Notes under the pieces: model-generated
Database searches by the model: none
What the model saw: only the letters and a program-made list of their open reading frames with translations
What the model was told of the DNA's origin: nothing
Program-made: the position numbers and the translations under genes
Source: Rhodobacter sp.
GTDB lineage: Bacteria; Pseudomonadota; Alphaproteobacteria; Rhodobacterales; Rhodobacteraceae
Direction: 5' to 3'
DNA: 8,724 nt
Assembly: GCA_027482795.1 (NCBI GenBank)
Contig: JAIXVS010000061.1
Coordinates: forward strand, 1-8,724
Part shown: positions 1 to 7,123 of the stretch, one piece after another
Numbering within the stretch: position 1 is the first letter of the stretch
Layout: every line of letters begins with the position of its first letter

Positions 1-36
1 GACGAATTGCTGCCATGGCACTGGAACGGATAGCGG

Positions 37-1446
37 TCAGACCGGACGCTTACCCAGCTCAGACACCTTGCGGCGATAGAGTTCCCCCAGATTAGGGTGG
101 ATCTCCAGCGTTGGGGTTGGGTCCGCTTGGTTTAGGCTGCGTTCTAGATCGCGTTTGCGGGCTTCAAGCTCAGCCAGTTTTTGGCGCACGCTGCCGGGGT
201 CGCCGTCGCCTTCGAGGATGAAGGTGATGGCGCGCTCAGTGGAGCGGTTGACCTTATCAAGGTCCTTGCGAAGAATCTTGGCGCTTTGATGGCGCGTACG
301 GCGCAGGCGGTCCACCTCGGCGCGGAAGGTGGCTGCGAACTCGGTGATTAGTTCTTCGCGTCCAAACAAGATTTGCTTCAGCCCGTTCAAGATCCGCGTC
401 TCTAGTTCTTCCGCACTAATGCTGATGGGATTGTTGCAGGTGCCGCGTTCCCGCTTGGCTGAACAAGAATAGCGTTCGCGGTTCACAATCGTCATTGCCC
501 CACCACAGCAGGCACAGCGCACAAGGCCTGAGAGCAGGCGCTTTTTAGTCTGCCGCTTGTTGCCTGCTTGGGAGCTGAAGCGCCCGCGCAGGGCTTGAGT
601 GGCAGCCCATGTCTCGTCATCAATGATGCGCAAATCGTCGACTTCTTTAGTCACCCAAAGGCTCTCCGGGTTCAAACGCGAAACCCGTTTGCCCGTATCT
701 GGGTCTTTGACGAAACGTTGGCGGTTATAAGTGATCCGGCCGAGATAAAGCTCGTTGTTTAAGATGCCATTACGGCGCTGGCGGCTTCCATTGATGGTGG
801 AGGCATTCCAAAGGCCGCCGCGCGGGCTGGGGATGCCCTCACGGTTCAAGGCCGCTGCGATGGCGCGCGGCGATATCCCATCAGCATAGGCCGCGAAGAT
901 GCGCCTTATGACATTGGCCTGTTCGGGATGAACGCTGCGTTCGCCTCGAATTAGGGAGCCGTCTTCGCCAATGCGGCGGATCATCGTGTAGCCGTAACTG
1001 TTGCCGCCGGGGATCTTGCCGGCTTCGACCCTCCCACGCTGACCGCGTTTGGTCTTTTGTGCCAAATCTTTGAGGAACAGCGCGTTCATTGTGCCTTTCA
1101 GGCCCACGTGTAGCTCGTTGATCAGACCTTCGCTGAGCGTAAAGAGCCCGACATCCGCATGGGTCAGTCTTTTGAAAATACCCGCCACATCTTCTTGATC
1201 GCGGCTGACACGGTCGAGGGCCTCAGCGATGACCAAATCGAACTGCCCTTGGCGTGCTGCTTCCATCAGCGCCATCATCCCGGGGCGATTGCGCAGGGTG
1301 CTGGCACTGATGGCATAGTCGCTGAAGACCTCTACGACATCATGGCCCAATTGGGCAGCGCGTTCGCGGCACAGGCGCACCTGATCATCGATCGAGGCGG
1401 ATGACTGCAGATCCGAAGAGTATCGAGCATAAACGGCGGCGCGCAT
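37..1446 (-). CDS. Large serine recombinase (resolvase/invertase N-terminal domain, recombinase domain, zinc ribbon)
   Basis: A 469-aa site-specific serine recombinase that would cut and rejoin DNA through a 5'-phosphoserine link. The N-terminal catalytic domain (about 1-145) begins VYARYSSD, with Arg8 and nucleophile candidate Ser10, and continues through LDRVSRD (78-84) and the AQKTKRGQRG helix region (129-138). A recombinase DNA-binding domain follows (about 145-290). A zinc ribbon has Cys311, Cys314, Cys328 and Cys337, and a charged coiled-coil-like tail covers about 375-440. The length fits large serine integrases and the ORF is undamaged. The start is supported by AGGAGA (1454-1459) seven bases upstream. 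It lies 17 bases after the second tyrosine recombinase, so the three are probably co-transcribed. Family assignment is firm; whether it is the integrase, a resolvase or a helper is unknown. Confidence 0.95.
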   Translation of the reverse strand: MRAAVYARYSSDLQSSASIDDQVRLCRERAAQLGHDVVEVFSDYAISASTLRNRPGMMALMEAARQGQFDLVIAEALDRVSRDQEDVAGIFKRLTHADVGLFTLSEGLINELHVGLKGTMNALFLKDLAQKTKRGQRGRVEAGKIPGGNSYGYTMIRRIGEDGSLIRGERSVHPEQANVIRRIFAAYADGISPRAIAAALNREGIPSPRGGLWNASTINGSRQRRNGILNNELYLGRITYNRQRFVKDPDTGKRVSRLNPESLWVTKEVDDLRIIDDETWAATQALRGRFSSQAGNKRQTKKRLLSGLVRCACCGGAMTIVNRERYSCSAKRERGTCNNPISISAEELETRILNGLKQILFGREELITEFAATFRAEVDRLRRTRHQSAKILRKDLDKVNRSTERAITFILEGDGDPGSVRQKLAELEARKRDLERSLNQADPTPTLEIHPNLGELYRRKVSELGKRPV

Positions 1447-1463
1447 GAACTGGTCTCCTAAAG

Positions 1464-2558
1464 TTATTTAGAATTGGTACTGCCAAGTCGTTCTATCATG
1501 GCGGCTTGGAATTTGGCACTGGCGTGCAGGCTTTGGGCCTGGATGTAGTGCTTTTGGGTCGTCAGGGGCGAGGCGTGGCCCAAGATCAGATGGGCATCTG
1601 CGATGTTGCGCGGGGCCTCTACGGCGATGGTTGTCGCTGCCACATCGCGAAACCAGTGCGGTGGGATGCGGCAGTTTAGGCGGACTTCGGTGATATTTGC
1701 AATGCGGCGGGAAAGGGCGTCGGGATCAAGAGCGGTGCCAGTCTCGCTGACCCAAAGTGCGTCGGTGCCAGAAGGGGTGCAGCCTGCTTCGCCAGCCAAT
1801 AGGATGGGGCGGAAGCGGTCTAGGTAGGTGGTTAGATCGGCCAATAGCGCCTTGGGAAATGGTGCTTCAAACGGGCGATTGTTTTTGGTGTCGGCGCGGG
1901 GCAGCACGAGATGCCATTTGCCAGCACTTTGCACAAGTTCATGGCCAATCCGCAGGCTGCCAAAGTTCTTCAGTCGGAACGGGCGATAGACCAGCAGACT
2001 GATCGCCAAGCCATCGCGAAACGCCACAGCGCGGCGGCGCTCGGACCAATCTGGTGTGGCCAGCGCCTCATTCATCATGGCACGGCCCAAATCGCGCAGA
2101 ACATCGGCCATGACCAAGCGCTTGTTGCGGCTTGGGCGGGCAGTGGCGCGCAAGTTGGCGTGCAGACGGGTTAGGGGCGAGGACGCCTTTGGCTTGGGAG
2201 CAAGCACGCTCATCGCGCGCACGACATCTTCAACCAGCGAGAGTTGCGACATCGGGGCTAGCGTTGCGGCCAAACTGGCATGCCATGCGCGCAGCAGATC
2301 TTCGGTCAAGCGTGCCTCGGGCGGAAGGGCCAATTGATCGGGATGATGCAAGGTCAACCAGCGCAGCCAGCGGCCATAGCCGACCTCGGCTTTGCGCCAA
2401 GAGGCATTTGCCCAATCACTGCCGCGATGCGGGTTATCGAAGATATCCGCGGGGGCTTTGGCCTCGAGCCAAGTTGTGCGGTCAAAGGCGGGCCAGTCAG
2501 ACACGGGCAGAGGGGTTTTGACTGTGGGGAGCGCTGATGTTTTACTCTTTCGTGTCAT
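1464..2558 (-). CDS. Tyrosine recombinase/integrase, second of a tandem pair
   Basis: A 364-aa phage-integrase-type tyrosine recombinase. The catalytic set is complete by eye: Arg195 (in RPFRLKN), Lys225 (in ADTKNN), His301-x-x-Arg304 (HWFR), His328 (LGH) and nucleophile Tyr338 (KHYIQ). The N-terminal 140 residues would form the core-binding domain and are not otherwise recognisable. The gene overlaps the preceding tyrosine recombinase by ATGA (2555-2558), with GGAGGG (2565-2570) six bases before the ATG, which points to translational coupling and joint action. Tandem, unequal tyrosine recombinases are known from Tn554 (TnpA/TnpB) and from recombinase-in-trio elements. Here the third partner downstream is a serine recombinase. 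The family is secure; target and role are inference. Confidence 0.93.
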   Translation of the reverse strand: MTRKSKTSALPTVKTPLPVSDWPAFDRTTWLEAKAPADIFDNPHRGSDWANASWRKAEVGYGRWLRWLTLHHPDQLALPPEARLTEDLLRAWHASLAATLAPMSQLSLVEDVVRAMSVLAPKPKASSPLTRLHANLRATARPSRNKRLVMADVLRDLGRAMMNEALATPDWSERRRAVAFRDGLAISLLVYRPFRLKNFGSLRIGHELVQSAGKWHLVLPRADTKNNRPFEAPFPKALLADLTTYLDRFRPILLAGEAGCTPSGTDALWVSETGTALDPDALSRRIANITEVRLNCRIPPHWFRDVAATTIAVEAPRNIADAHLILGHASPLTTQKHYIQAQSLHASAKFQAAMIERLGSTNSK

Positions 2559-4225
2559 TGCGCGCCCTCCAACATATCGGCCATCATTTTGTCAAAGCGC
2601 CCGATGGCATGTTGCGATTCCATTCCAACATAGGCCCGCAGAGTGGTTTGCAGGTCTTTATGCCCAAGCAGCATTTGGACGGTAGGATAATCGCCCGGAT
2701 TGCGTTCGAGATACAGCTTCGCCGACAGATGCCGCGCTAAGTGGACGTTCAGGATCAGCCCCGCCTCGCGTCTGACGAATGTCTGGATCTGCACGCTCAG
2801 GCTGCCGGGGGTTTTGGCTCCGCCCGTGGTGTTGGGGAACAGATAAGTGCTGCCGCCGCGCGCGAGGATGGGCAGGCAGCGGGCATTATAGATGTCGATG
2901 TATTTGCAGATCGTGGGCGAAAGCACAAACTCAAGGTCTCTGGTGTTTTTGACCTCAGCGGCGGGCAGCACAAGGTGGCGCACATCTGTGCGGATGCTCA
3001 AAATATGCACCCCGATCTGCAGGCTTGCGAGGTTTTTAATCCGCACAGGCGCGCCAAGCATCAGGATCGCGATGGCAAGCGCGGATTGCGCGCGCAGAGC
3101 CTGTGCAAGAGACAGCTTGCCCACAGCTGGCAAATTGTCAAACACTCGCGCTGGCAGGCTGATCAGGCGTTGTACGGCTGCCTCATCATCAAACTGGCGC
3201 AGGCGGGCGCGGTTTTTGTCAGTCATGCCGCTGGACTTGGGCGTAATGCTGCGGCCTATTGCGCGCAACTTCTCGAGATCCTCCTCGGATGCCTTGACCC
3301 AGTGACGTGCGGCAGAAATCAACGTCCTCGCGTAGTTCGCCAACTGGCCAGTCTTGCGCTTGCCATTGCGCTCGTGCTGCACACGCAAAGCTGCTTTGGC
3401 AGCCTCGGGGGCCACAAGATCGCTCAACGCCGCGATGGTCTTCGGATCGCGCCCGCTTTGCGCAAGGGCGCTGGCAAGTTGATAGATACGCAGCTTTGTA
3501 TCGCGCAGGGTGGTCGGTGCCATCGCTTGGCGCGGGGTATCTTCAAATGGATCGACCACCGCCAGATGATGCAGATAAGCATCGACATCCCGCACGAAGG
3601 CGTCTGAGAAATCGCTTTCCGCCAGAGCATAGGCGCGGCTGTAGTTAGGCACAGCAATCTCAACATCTGGCCAGCCAGCCACAGTGGCGCGACAACGATC
3701 CCATGCCAAAGCCAAGTCGCGGTGGACAGCCCGTGGGCGCTCAACCAAACTCTCCTTGGCCAAGGCCACGACAAAGCGGTCCACATCGCTTTGGTTCACG
3801 TCTGCAGGTGCAATCCCCTCAGCCGTGCACCAACTCATAAACCGCGACAATCTTGAACGCTCGTAGCGATCGTCTACCTGATCCAACAAAACCGACCAGT
3901 CCGGCGATAACGGACCACGCCGCTTGCCTGGTACCACTTTAGCCCCCGTCAGCGTCAAAGCCGCCGTCAGCCCAGACTTCACATTCGCCCAGCGTGGCGC
4001 AGACAAGCCCACCATCTGCGCCGTCAGGCCAGCAATCTGGCTGTTTAAAGCGCCGATGTCCGCAGGCACCTGATCGGGCGTCTTGCCAAGTGCTTTGGAA
4101 AATGTGCGCAAAGATGAGCGCAGATCTAAGCGGCGCTGTGCGCTCAGGTCCTCGCGCAGCGCGAGCGCGTCGATCACCTCCTGCAAGGTGAAAAGTGAAA
4201 CGCGTGAGAAGTTCTTCGTGGACAT
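2555..4225 (-). CDS. Long tyrosine recombinase/integrase, first of a tandem pair
   Basis: A tyrosine recombinase of 556 aa from the preferred start (566 aa from the upstream ATG at 4255). Numbered from the longer form, the catalytic residues are Arg405 (APVRIKN), Lys436 (AEVKNTR), His505-x-x-Arg508 (HLAR), His532 (LLGH) and Tyr542 (AYVG). The N-terminal 380 residues are much longer than in a lambda-type integrase and probably hold extra SAM-like or arm/core-binding domains. The start at 4225 is preferred because AGGGG (4233-4237) sits seven bases upstream, whereas the ATG at 4255 has no clear Shine-Dalgarno. Both starts lie inside the same repeated word (GTGGACAT on the plus strand). It is the first gene of the recombinase trio and overlaps the next by four bases. 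No frameshift or missing catalytic residue was seen. Confidence 0.92.
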   Translation of the reverse strand: MSTKNFSRVSLFTLQEVIDALALREDLSAQRRLDLRSSLRTFSKALGKTPDQVPADIGALNSQIAGLTAQMVGLSAPRWANVKSGLTAALTLTGAKVVPGKRRGPLSPDWSVLLDQVDDRYERSRLSRFMSWCTAEGIAPADVNQSDVDRFVVALAKESLVERPRAVHRDLALAWDRCRATVAGWPDVEIAVPNYSRAYALAESDFSDAFVRDVDAYLHHLAVVDPFEDTPRQAMAPTTLRDTKLRIYQLASALAQSGRDPKTIAALSDLVAPEAAKAALRVQHERNGKRKTGQLANYARTLISAARHWVKASEEDLEKLRAIGRSITPKSSGMTDKNRARLRQFDDEAAVQRLISLPARVFDNLPAVGKLSLAQALRAQSALAIAILMLGAPVRIKNLASLQIGVHILSIRTDVRHLVLPAAEVKNTRDLEFVLSPTICKYIDIYNARCLPILARGGSTYLFPNTTGGAKTPGSLSVQIQTFVRREAGLILNVHLARHLSAKLYLERNPGDYPTVQMLLGHKDLQTTLRAYVGMESQHAIGRFDKMMADMLEGAQ

Positions 4226-4300
4226 GAGTGGACCCCTAGTGACTGACGTGGACATAGCAGGTATAAACGTGAAAATCTAGACATAAAATAGCAAGTGGAC
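4218..4300. repeat. Cluster of four GTGGAC direct repeats at the recombinase leader
   Basis: GTGGAC occurs on the plus strand at 4218-4223, 4228-4233, 4248-4253 and 4295-4300, with start-to-start spacings of 10, 20 and 47 bases. Copies one and three extend to CGTGGACAT and copies two and four to AGTGGAC. The copies cover both candidate start codons and the Shine-Dalgarno of the first recombinase gene. Other single GTGGAC or GTCCAC words in the window are scattered, so this clustering is unusual. It could be an operator for the helix-turn-helix protein, an accessory (arm-type) recombinase site, or chance. Confidence 0.55.
4233..4237 (-). promoter_or_regulatory. Ribosome binding site favouring the 4225 start
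   Basis: AGGGG on the minus strand, seven bases before the ATG at 4225-4223. It decides between two in-frame starts ten codons apart. The upstream ATG at 4255 lacks a comparable site. Confidence 0.55.
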
Positions 4301-4415
4301 TTGAGCAAAAACATAACTAATATAACAAAAACAGTATGTAATGATCATGCAAAATTAGATCAAAACTACCCCAAAACAGTGCCGAAATGGTGTCCAAACC
4401 ATCCCGACAGCCCCC
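4256..4415 (-). promoter_or_regulatory. AT-rich control region between the HTH gene and the recombinase operon
   Basis: Positions 4261-4380 hold 35 G or C in 120 bases (29%), against a GC-rich surrounding. No ORF with family likeness is present. On the minus strand TATATT (4324-4319) resembles a -10 box, but no convincing -35 accompanies it. There is an ATGATCAT palindrome at 4341-4348, and TGATC (4342-4346) pairs with GATCA (4358-4362). The composition and place fit a promoter/operator or a recombination site region for the trio. The exact promoter is not assigned. Confidence 0.5.
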
Positions 4416-4637
4416 TCAAACACCGGTTCCAGACGCTACAAACTCCGCCAAATCCACCGCGCGGATGCGCACCAAACGCCCAACGCGGCAGCTTGGAAGC
4501 GACCCGCGTTCGATCAAACGGCGCACCGTTTTGGTCGAAACAGAAAGCTCAATGGCCACAGCCGAAACCGACAAAAGCGTGGGCAGAGGTGTGTTGGGAG
4601 GTACAAAGCCACGGTCACTCCGTTTAGCCTTCGTCAT
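4416..4637 (-). CDS. Excisionase/AlpA-like helix-turn-helix DNA-binding protein
   Basis: A 73-aa protein with a MerR/excisionase-type helix-turn-helix (HTH_17-like). The stretch from LLSVSAVAIELSVS (21-34) through KTVRRLIERGSLPS (36-49) forms the helix-turn-helix, followed by the wing RVGRLVRI (51-58) and a closing helix VDLAEFV (61-67). It would bind DNA as a directionality factor or regulator for the recombinases downstream. The frame is open further upstream to 4784, but the start at 4637 is chosen because GGGAGGG (4645-4651) lies seven bases before it and the family likeness begins only afterwards. It overlaps the possible 60-aa gene upstream by 14 bases and stands about 190 bases before the first recombinase, across the AT-rich region. 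Confidence 0.85.
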   Translation of the reverse strand: MTKAKRSDRGFVPPNTPLPTLLSVSAVAIELSVSTKTVRRLIERGSLPSCRVGRLVRIRAVDLAEFVASGTGV

Positions 4638-4806
4638 GGCCAGGCCCTCCCGCCGCTGATTGCTCCGCAACCCAGCGCCGTGCATGCGATCGTGCCAATG
4701 CCCGCACCAGTGCCACCAAAGCCGCATGAACCTCATCCGCCCCATCAGCCGAAGCTGCGGGTTGGGGGCGGGCCTTTGCGGCAATGGGGAGCACGTGTTG
4801 GGTCAT
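4624..4806 (-). CDS. Small hypothetical helical protein upstream of the HTH gene
   Basis: A possible 60-aa protein with no recognised family. After an Ala/Pro-rich start, residues from about 25 form a probable amphipathic helix (DEVHAALVALVRALARS), then a basic patch (HARRW) and a Gly/Asp-rich acidic tail. Its stop overlaps the start of the HTH gene by 14 bases, and it begins 39 bases after the 257-aa gene ends, so the placement fits a coupled operon gene. Against it, no good Shine-Dalgarno precedes the ATG at 4806, and an in-frame GTG at 4815 is an alternative start. It may be a chance ORF in GC-rich DNA. Confidence 0.42.
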   Translation of the reverse strand: MTQHVLPIAAKARPQPAASADGADEVHAALVALVRALARSHARRWVAEQSAAGGPGHDEG

Positions 4807-4845
4807 GCGAAGCACGATACGTGACGCCCAAAAACCGCGCTGGCG

Positions 4846-5619
4846 TTAACCCTGTGACAGGGCTGCCGACTTCTTCTTTTTTGGTCGCGGCTTGGGCCGG
4901 TTCCAATAGGTCCGAAGGCTATGGGCAGCCTTCTCTCCCTCGCCGATCCACCGGAAAACCATAAACGCCAGCGCGCCAAAGGGCGTCTCGTCGCTGCGCC
5001 CTTTGTCTGGTTGGCGACCTGTGGACAAAAGCCAGTCGATCGCCAGATAGCTGATCAACGTCCACAGGTCGTCGCGGGTCGGGCGGCCGCCGGCACAGCC
5101 TTCCCCGTTCGTGGGCGTATTGGGTCGTGCGGCTGCCGACGCTTCAAAGCGCGGCGCAGATTTTTTGCCTTTGGGACGATTGCGCCCCGCTACGAATTGT
5201 CCGCCCTGTACCAAGCAGCCCGTCAGGAGTGTGACGAGTTCGTCTGACGTGGCCCCTCGCGCCCATGTCTTCAAGCCGAGGCCAATCGGGTGAAACCTTG
5301 GCGCGTGATCCGATAGGCGAGATGCGCGGCCTTCGATCTCTCTGACGATCCCCAAGGAAAGGGCGGCGACGCGCGTGCGGATCAGCCCGATGCTGGGCTG
5401 AGAGGACGCGGTCAGCAGGGCCACAAGGCCCGACAGCTGCACAACGTCCTGAGGCGTCACCTGCAGTGCCTTCAACTCCATCCATGCAACGATGCTGCTC
5501 TCAACCCTTTTATGCAGCTCGGACAATGCCTTGCCCCAGTCTTTTACACCGCAACCCCGAACCAACCGCTCAAGGTCGGAACGTTGCGCCGCGTCCAATC
5601 TGAAACTCCTAGCCCCCAT
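4846..5619 (-). CDS. Hypothetical protein with basic C-terminal tail, first gene of the recombinase-linked cluster
   Basis: A soluble protein of about 257 aa that I do not recognise. Residues 1-145 look largely helical (for example DWGKALSELHKRVESS), without a signal peptide or clear membrane span. A basic, low-complexity linker (about 147-185, with NRPKGKKSAPRF) leads to a compact C-terminal segment (GGRPTRDDLWTLISYL to WIGEGEKAAHSLRTYW) and a lysine-rich tail (RPKPRPKKKK). The basic tail suggests nucleic-acid contact, but this is inference. The ATG at 5619 is preferred to an in-frame TTG at 5625; the GAGGG upstream is weakly spaced. It is co-directional with the small ORF, HTH gene and recombinases, and is probably an accessory gene of the element. 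Confidence 0.75.
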   Translation of the reverse strand: MGARSFRLDAAQRSDLERLVRGCGVKDWGKALSELHKRVESSIVAWMELKALQVTPQDVVQLSGLVALLTASSQPSIGLIRTRVAALSLGIVREIEGRASRLSDHAPRFHPIGLGLKTWARGATSDELVTLLTGCLVQGGQFVAGRNRPKGKKSAPRFEASAAARPNTPTNGEGCAGGRPTRDDLWTLISYLAIDWLLSTGRQPDKGRSDETPFGALAFMVFRWIGEGEKAAHSLRTYWNRPKPRPKKKKSAALSQG

Positions 5620-5647
5620 CGGCAAAACACCCGCCCTCGCTGAATCA

Positions 5648-5653
5648 AGTATA
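5648..5653 (-). promoter_or_regulatory. Possible -10 box for the 257-aa gene
   Basis: TATACT on the minus strand matches five of six bases of the TATAAT consensus and lies about 28 bases before the ATG at 5619. No convincing -35 was found at 16-18 bases, so this is a weak suggestion. Confidence 0.25.
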
Positions 5654-5675
5654 AGACGGTCCCCGCAGCGGCTGG

Positions 5676-6346
5676 TTTACAGGAAACATTAACTTCACCG
5701 GAGTGCAGACGGTCTTTGCCCTGTCTATTTGCCCTACAGACACGGGCTTTCCCGAAAAATACACTCGCGATGCACAAGCCGCGACCGTTTAGGATGGGCT
5801 TGGCAGCTTTGGTCGCGTGTTGCAAGTCTAGCCCGACAATACGCGAGAAGTGCAGTTGGCCAAACTGGGCCACGCGAAATCTGACGTGAGCCTGATGATC
5901 CAAAGCCACACCCAAATTAACCAAGGCGGCCATAGGCATGGCTTTGCGGATGTGCCGATCGTGATTGCCGCAGCCGAGCGCACCTTGCCGCGCCCGCTAT
6001 ATTTGACAGGCAAGCAGGCTACGGAGTGGCCAGAGCGTGAATTTCATCTCGTCACCCAAGATATCACGCTTGGATAGGGGTTTGAGATGCTGTTGTGTTT
6101 GGGCCAGGATAGTTGGCTTTTATGGTCAAAGTACCACAAAGCGGTTGGGTATTGCTGACATCAGATGCGATCAGCCGACCATCCGAGATTGATGAGGGTT
6201 TTGTCGGTTCCTGGGATGTGATTTTGGCGGTACGTCACGGGGATCGGTTGATGCGTTTGGCGCGGGACAGGAACCCGCAAGTGTTCTTCGGCCACTGCCC
6301 GCAGCAATGGCCCAACCTGCCCAAAGCCTCGCATTGGTTCACCTGA
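5676..6346 (+). pseudogene. Decayed metallo-beta-lactamase-fold hydrolase (lactonase-like)
   Basis: A broken MBL-fold hydrolase. One frame reads from about 5676 (FTGNINFTGVQTVF), through DTGFPEKYTRDAQAATV (about 5739-5789), then stops (TAG 5790-5792, TAG 5829-5831), then QLAKLGHAKSDVSLMIQSHT from 5853 and AAAERTLPRPLY, to a third TAG at 6075-6077. After a frameshift or small deletion near 6090-6112, the C-terminal part continues in another frame: LAFMVKVPQSGWVLLTSDA, then FFGHCPQQW and a stop at 6344-6346. The order (DTG, metal loop, LTSDA, FGH-x-x-QW) is that of lactonase-type MBL proteins. The HxHxDH zinc motif reads HTQINQ, so metal binding is lost. The usual first 40 or so residues are missing, consistent with truncation near the mobile element. 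It overlaps the end of the SDR pseudogene tail to tail. Confidence 0.72.
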
Positions 6347-7080
6347 CGTCGCGGCCTTGGTTTAGGATAATGGCATTGCCACTGCTGATATCGCCCGCGG
6401 GGGATATCAAAAAGCCGACCCAAGCCGCGACCTCAGATGGCCGCATCGCCTAGCCATGTTACATGGCGGCGATGGCGCGGTCCAAAACATCCTTGGTCAG
6501 CACGTTGAACTGCGGAATTTCGGTCATCACAGGTGCCACCGAATTGACCGCGATCTTGTCGCGCGCATAACGACGGGCCAAGTCCTTGGTCAATGTGTCC
6601 AGCGCCGCCTTTGAGGCGCGGTAATGTGGTGGGTCGAACACATCGAAATTATAGGCCCCGCTTGAGCTGATATTGACAATCTTGCGCACGCCAGAGCGTC
6701 CCGCCATCAAGTGAGCCGCTGCCTGACAGCAATGAAAAGCGCCTGAGAAATTCAGCGTCATCTAGCTCTCCAACTCTGCGGCGGGAATGTTCGGAAAATC
6801 GGACATAAAGCAAGTTCCCGCATTGTTGACCAAGACATTAATGCCGCCATAATCCTTGCCGATCTGCGCAAAAACCGCAGAAATTGCGGTAGAGTCGGTC
6901 AGTCCAACTACATTGCCAGAAAATTGCGCACTTGCCATGCTGTCAAGACCCGCTGCATTGATATCAAGCCCCACCACATGCAGCCCATCCGAGCGCAAAT
7001 TGCCCGCCCAAGACCACCCGCAGCCCCCGTCACAACCGCAATTCTTGCCTTATTACGCCCCAGATGCCAAATCCGCCCAT
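6340..7080 (-). pseudogene. Broken short-chain dehydrogenase/reductase (SDR)
   Basis: An NAD(P)-dependent SDR split by a frameshift and three in-frame stops. The nucleotide-binding motif TGAAGGLGRA lies in one frame (about 7008-7038). A frameshift near 6995-7005 leads into RSDGLHVVGLDINAAG and the NNAG motif. A TAG at 6762-6764 interrupts before MTLNFSGAFHCC, then come the catalytic parts NISSSG and YRASK (Ser, Tyr and Lys all present). A TAA at 6459-6461 and a TAG at 6450-6452 follow, but family likeness continues in frame (SEVAAWVGFLISP, SSGNAIILNQG) to a TGA at 6340-6342. A possible original start is the ATG at 7080, with AGGTGA upstream, though another frameshift would be needed soon after. 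The substrate cannot be told. Confidence 0.8.
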
Positions 7081-7123
7081 GAAGTGTCACCTGAACGCAG
7101 CCTTTGATACAAGACCATCGCAA

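Noticed and set aside
1..36. Left attachment site or end repeat of the element
   Set aside because: No repeat or inverted match to the 5620-5700 region was found by eye, and too little sequence is present.
2132..2521. Plus-strand ORF of 129 aa opposite the second tyrosine recombinase
   Set aside because: Antisense to a confident gene, with several overlapping ORFs in other frames there and no recognisable motif.
2741..3607. Long plus-strand ORF (288 aa) opposite the first tyrosine recombinase
   Set aside because: It lies wholly antisense to a gene with clear family motifs, has no domain likeness and has the Ala/Arg/Gln-rich look of a reverse-strand shadow in GC-rich DNA.
37..4255. Classical recombinase-in-trio (RIT) element
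   Set aside because: Those elements carry three tyrosine recombinases; here the third gene is clearly a serine recombinase with a zinc ribbon.
4416..4784. Longer 122-aa form of the HTH protein
   Set aside because: The extra 49 residues are Trp/His/Arg-rich and unlike the family, while the start at 4637 has a strong Shine-Dalgarno at the right distance.
6113..6346. Independent small plus-strand gene of 77 aa
   Set aside because: It continues the MBL hydrolase likeness from the frame upstream after a frameshift, so it is the C-terminal part of that pseudogene.
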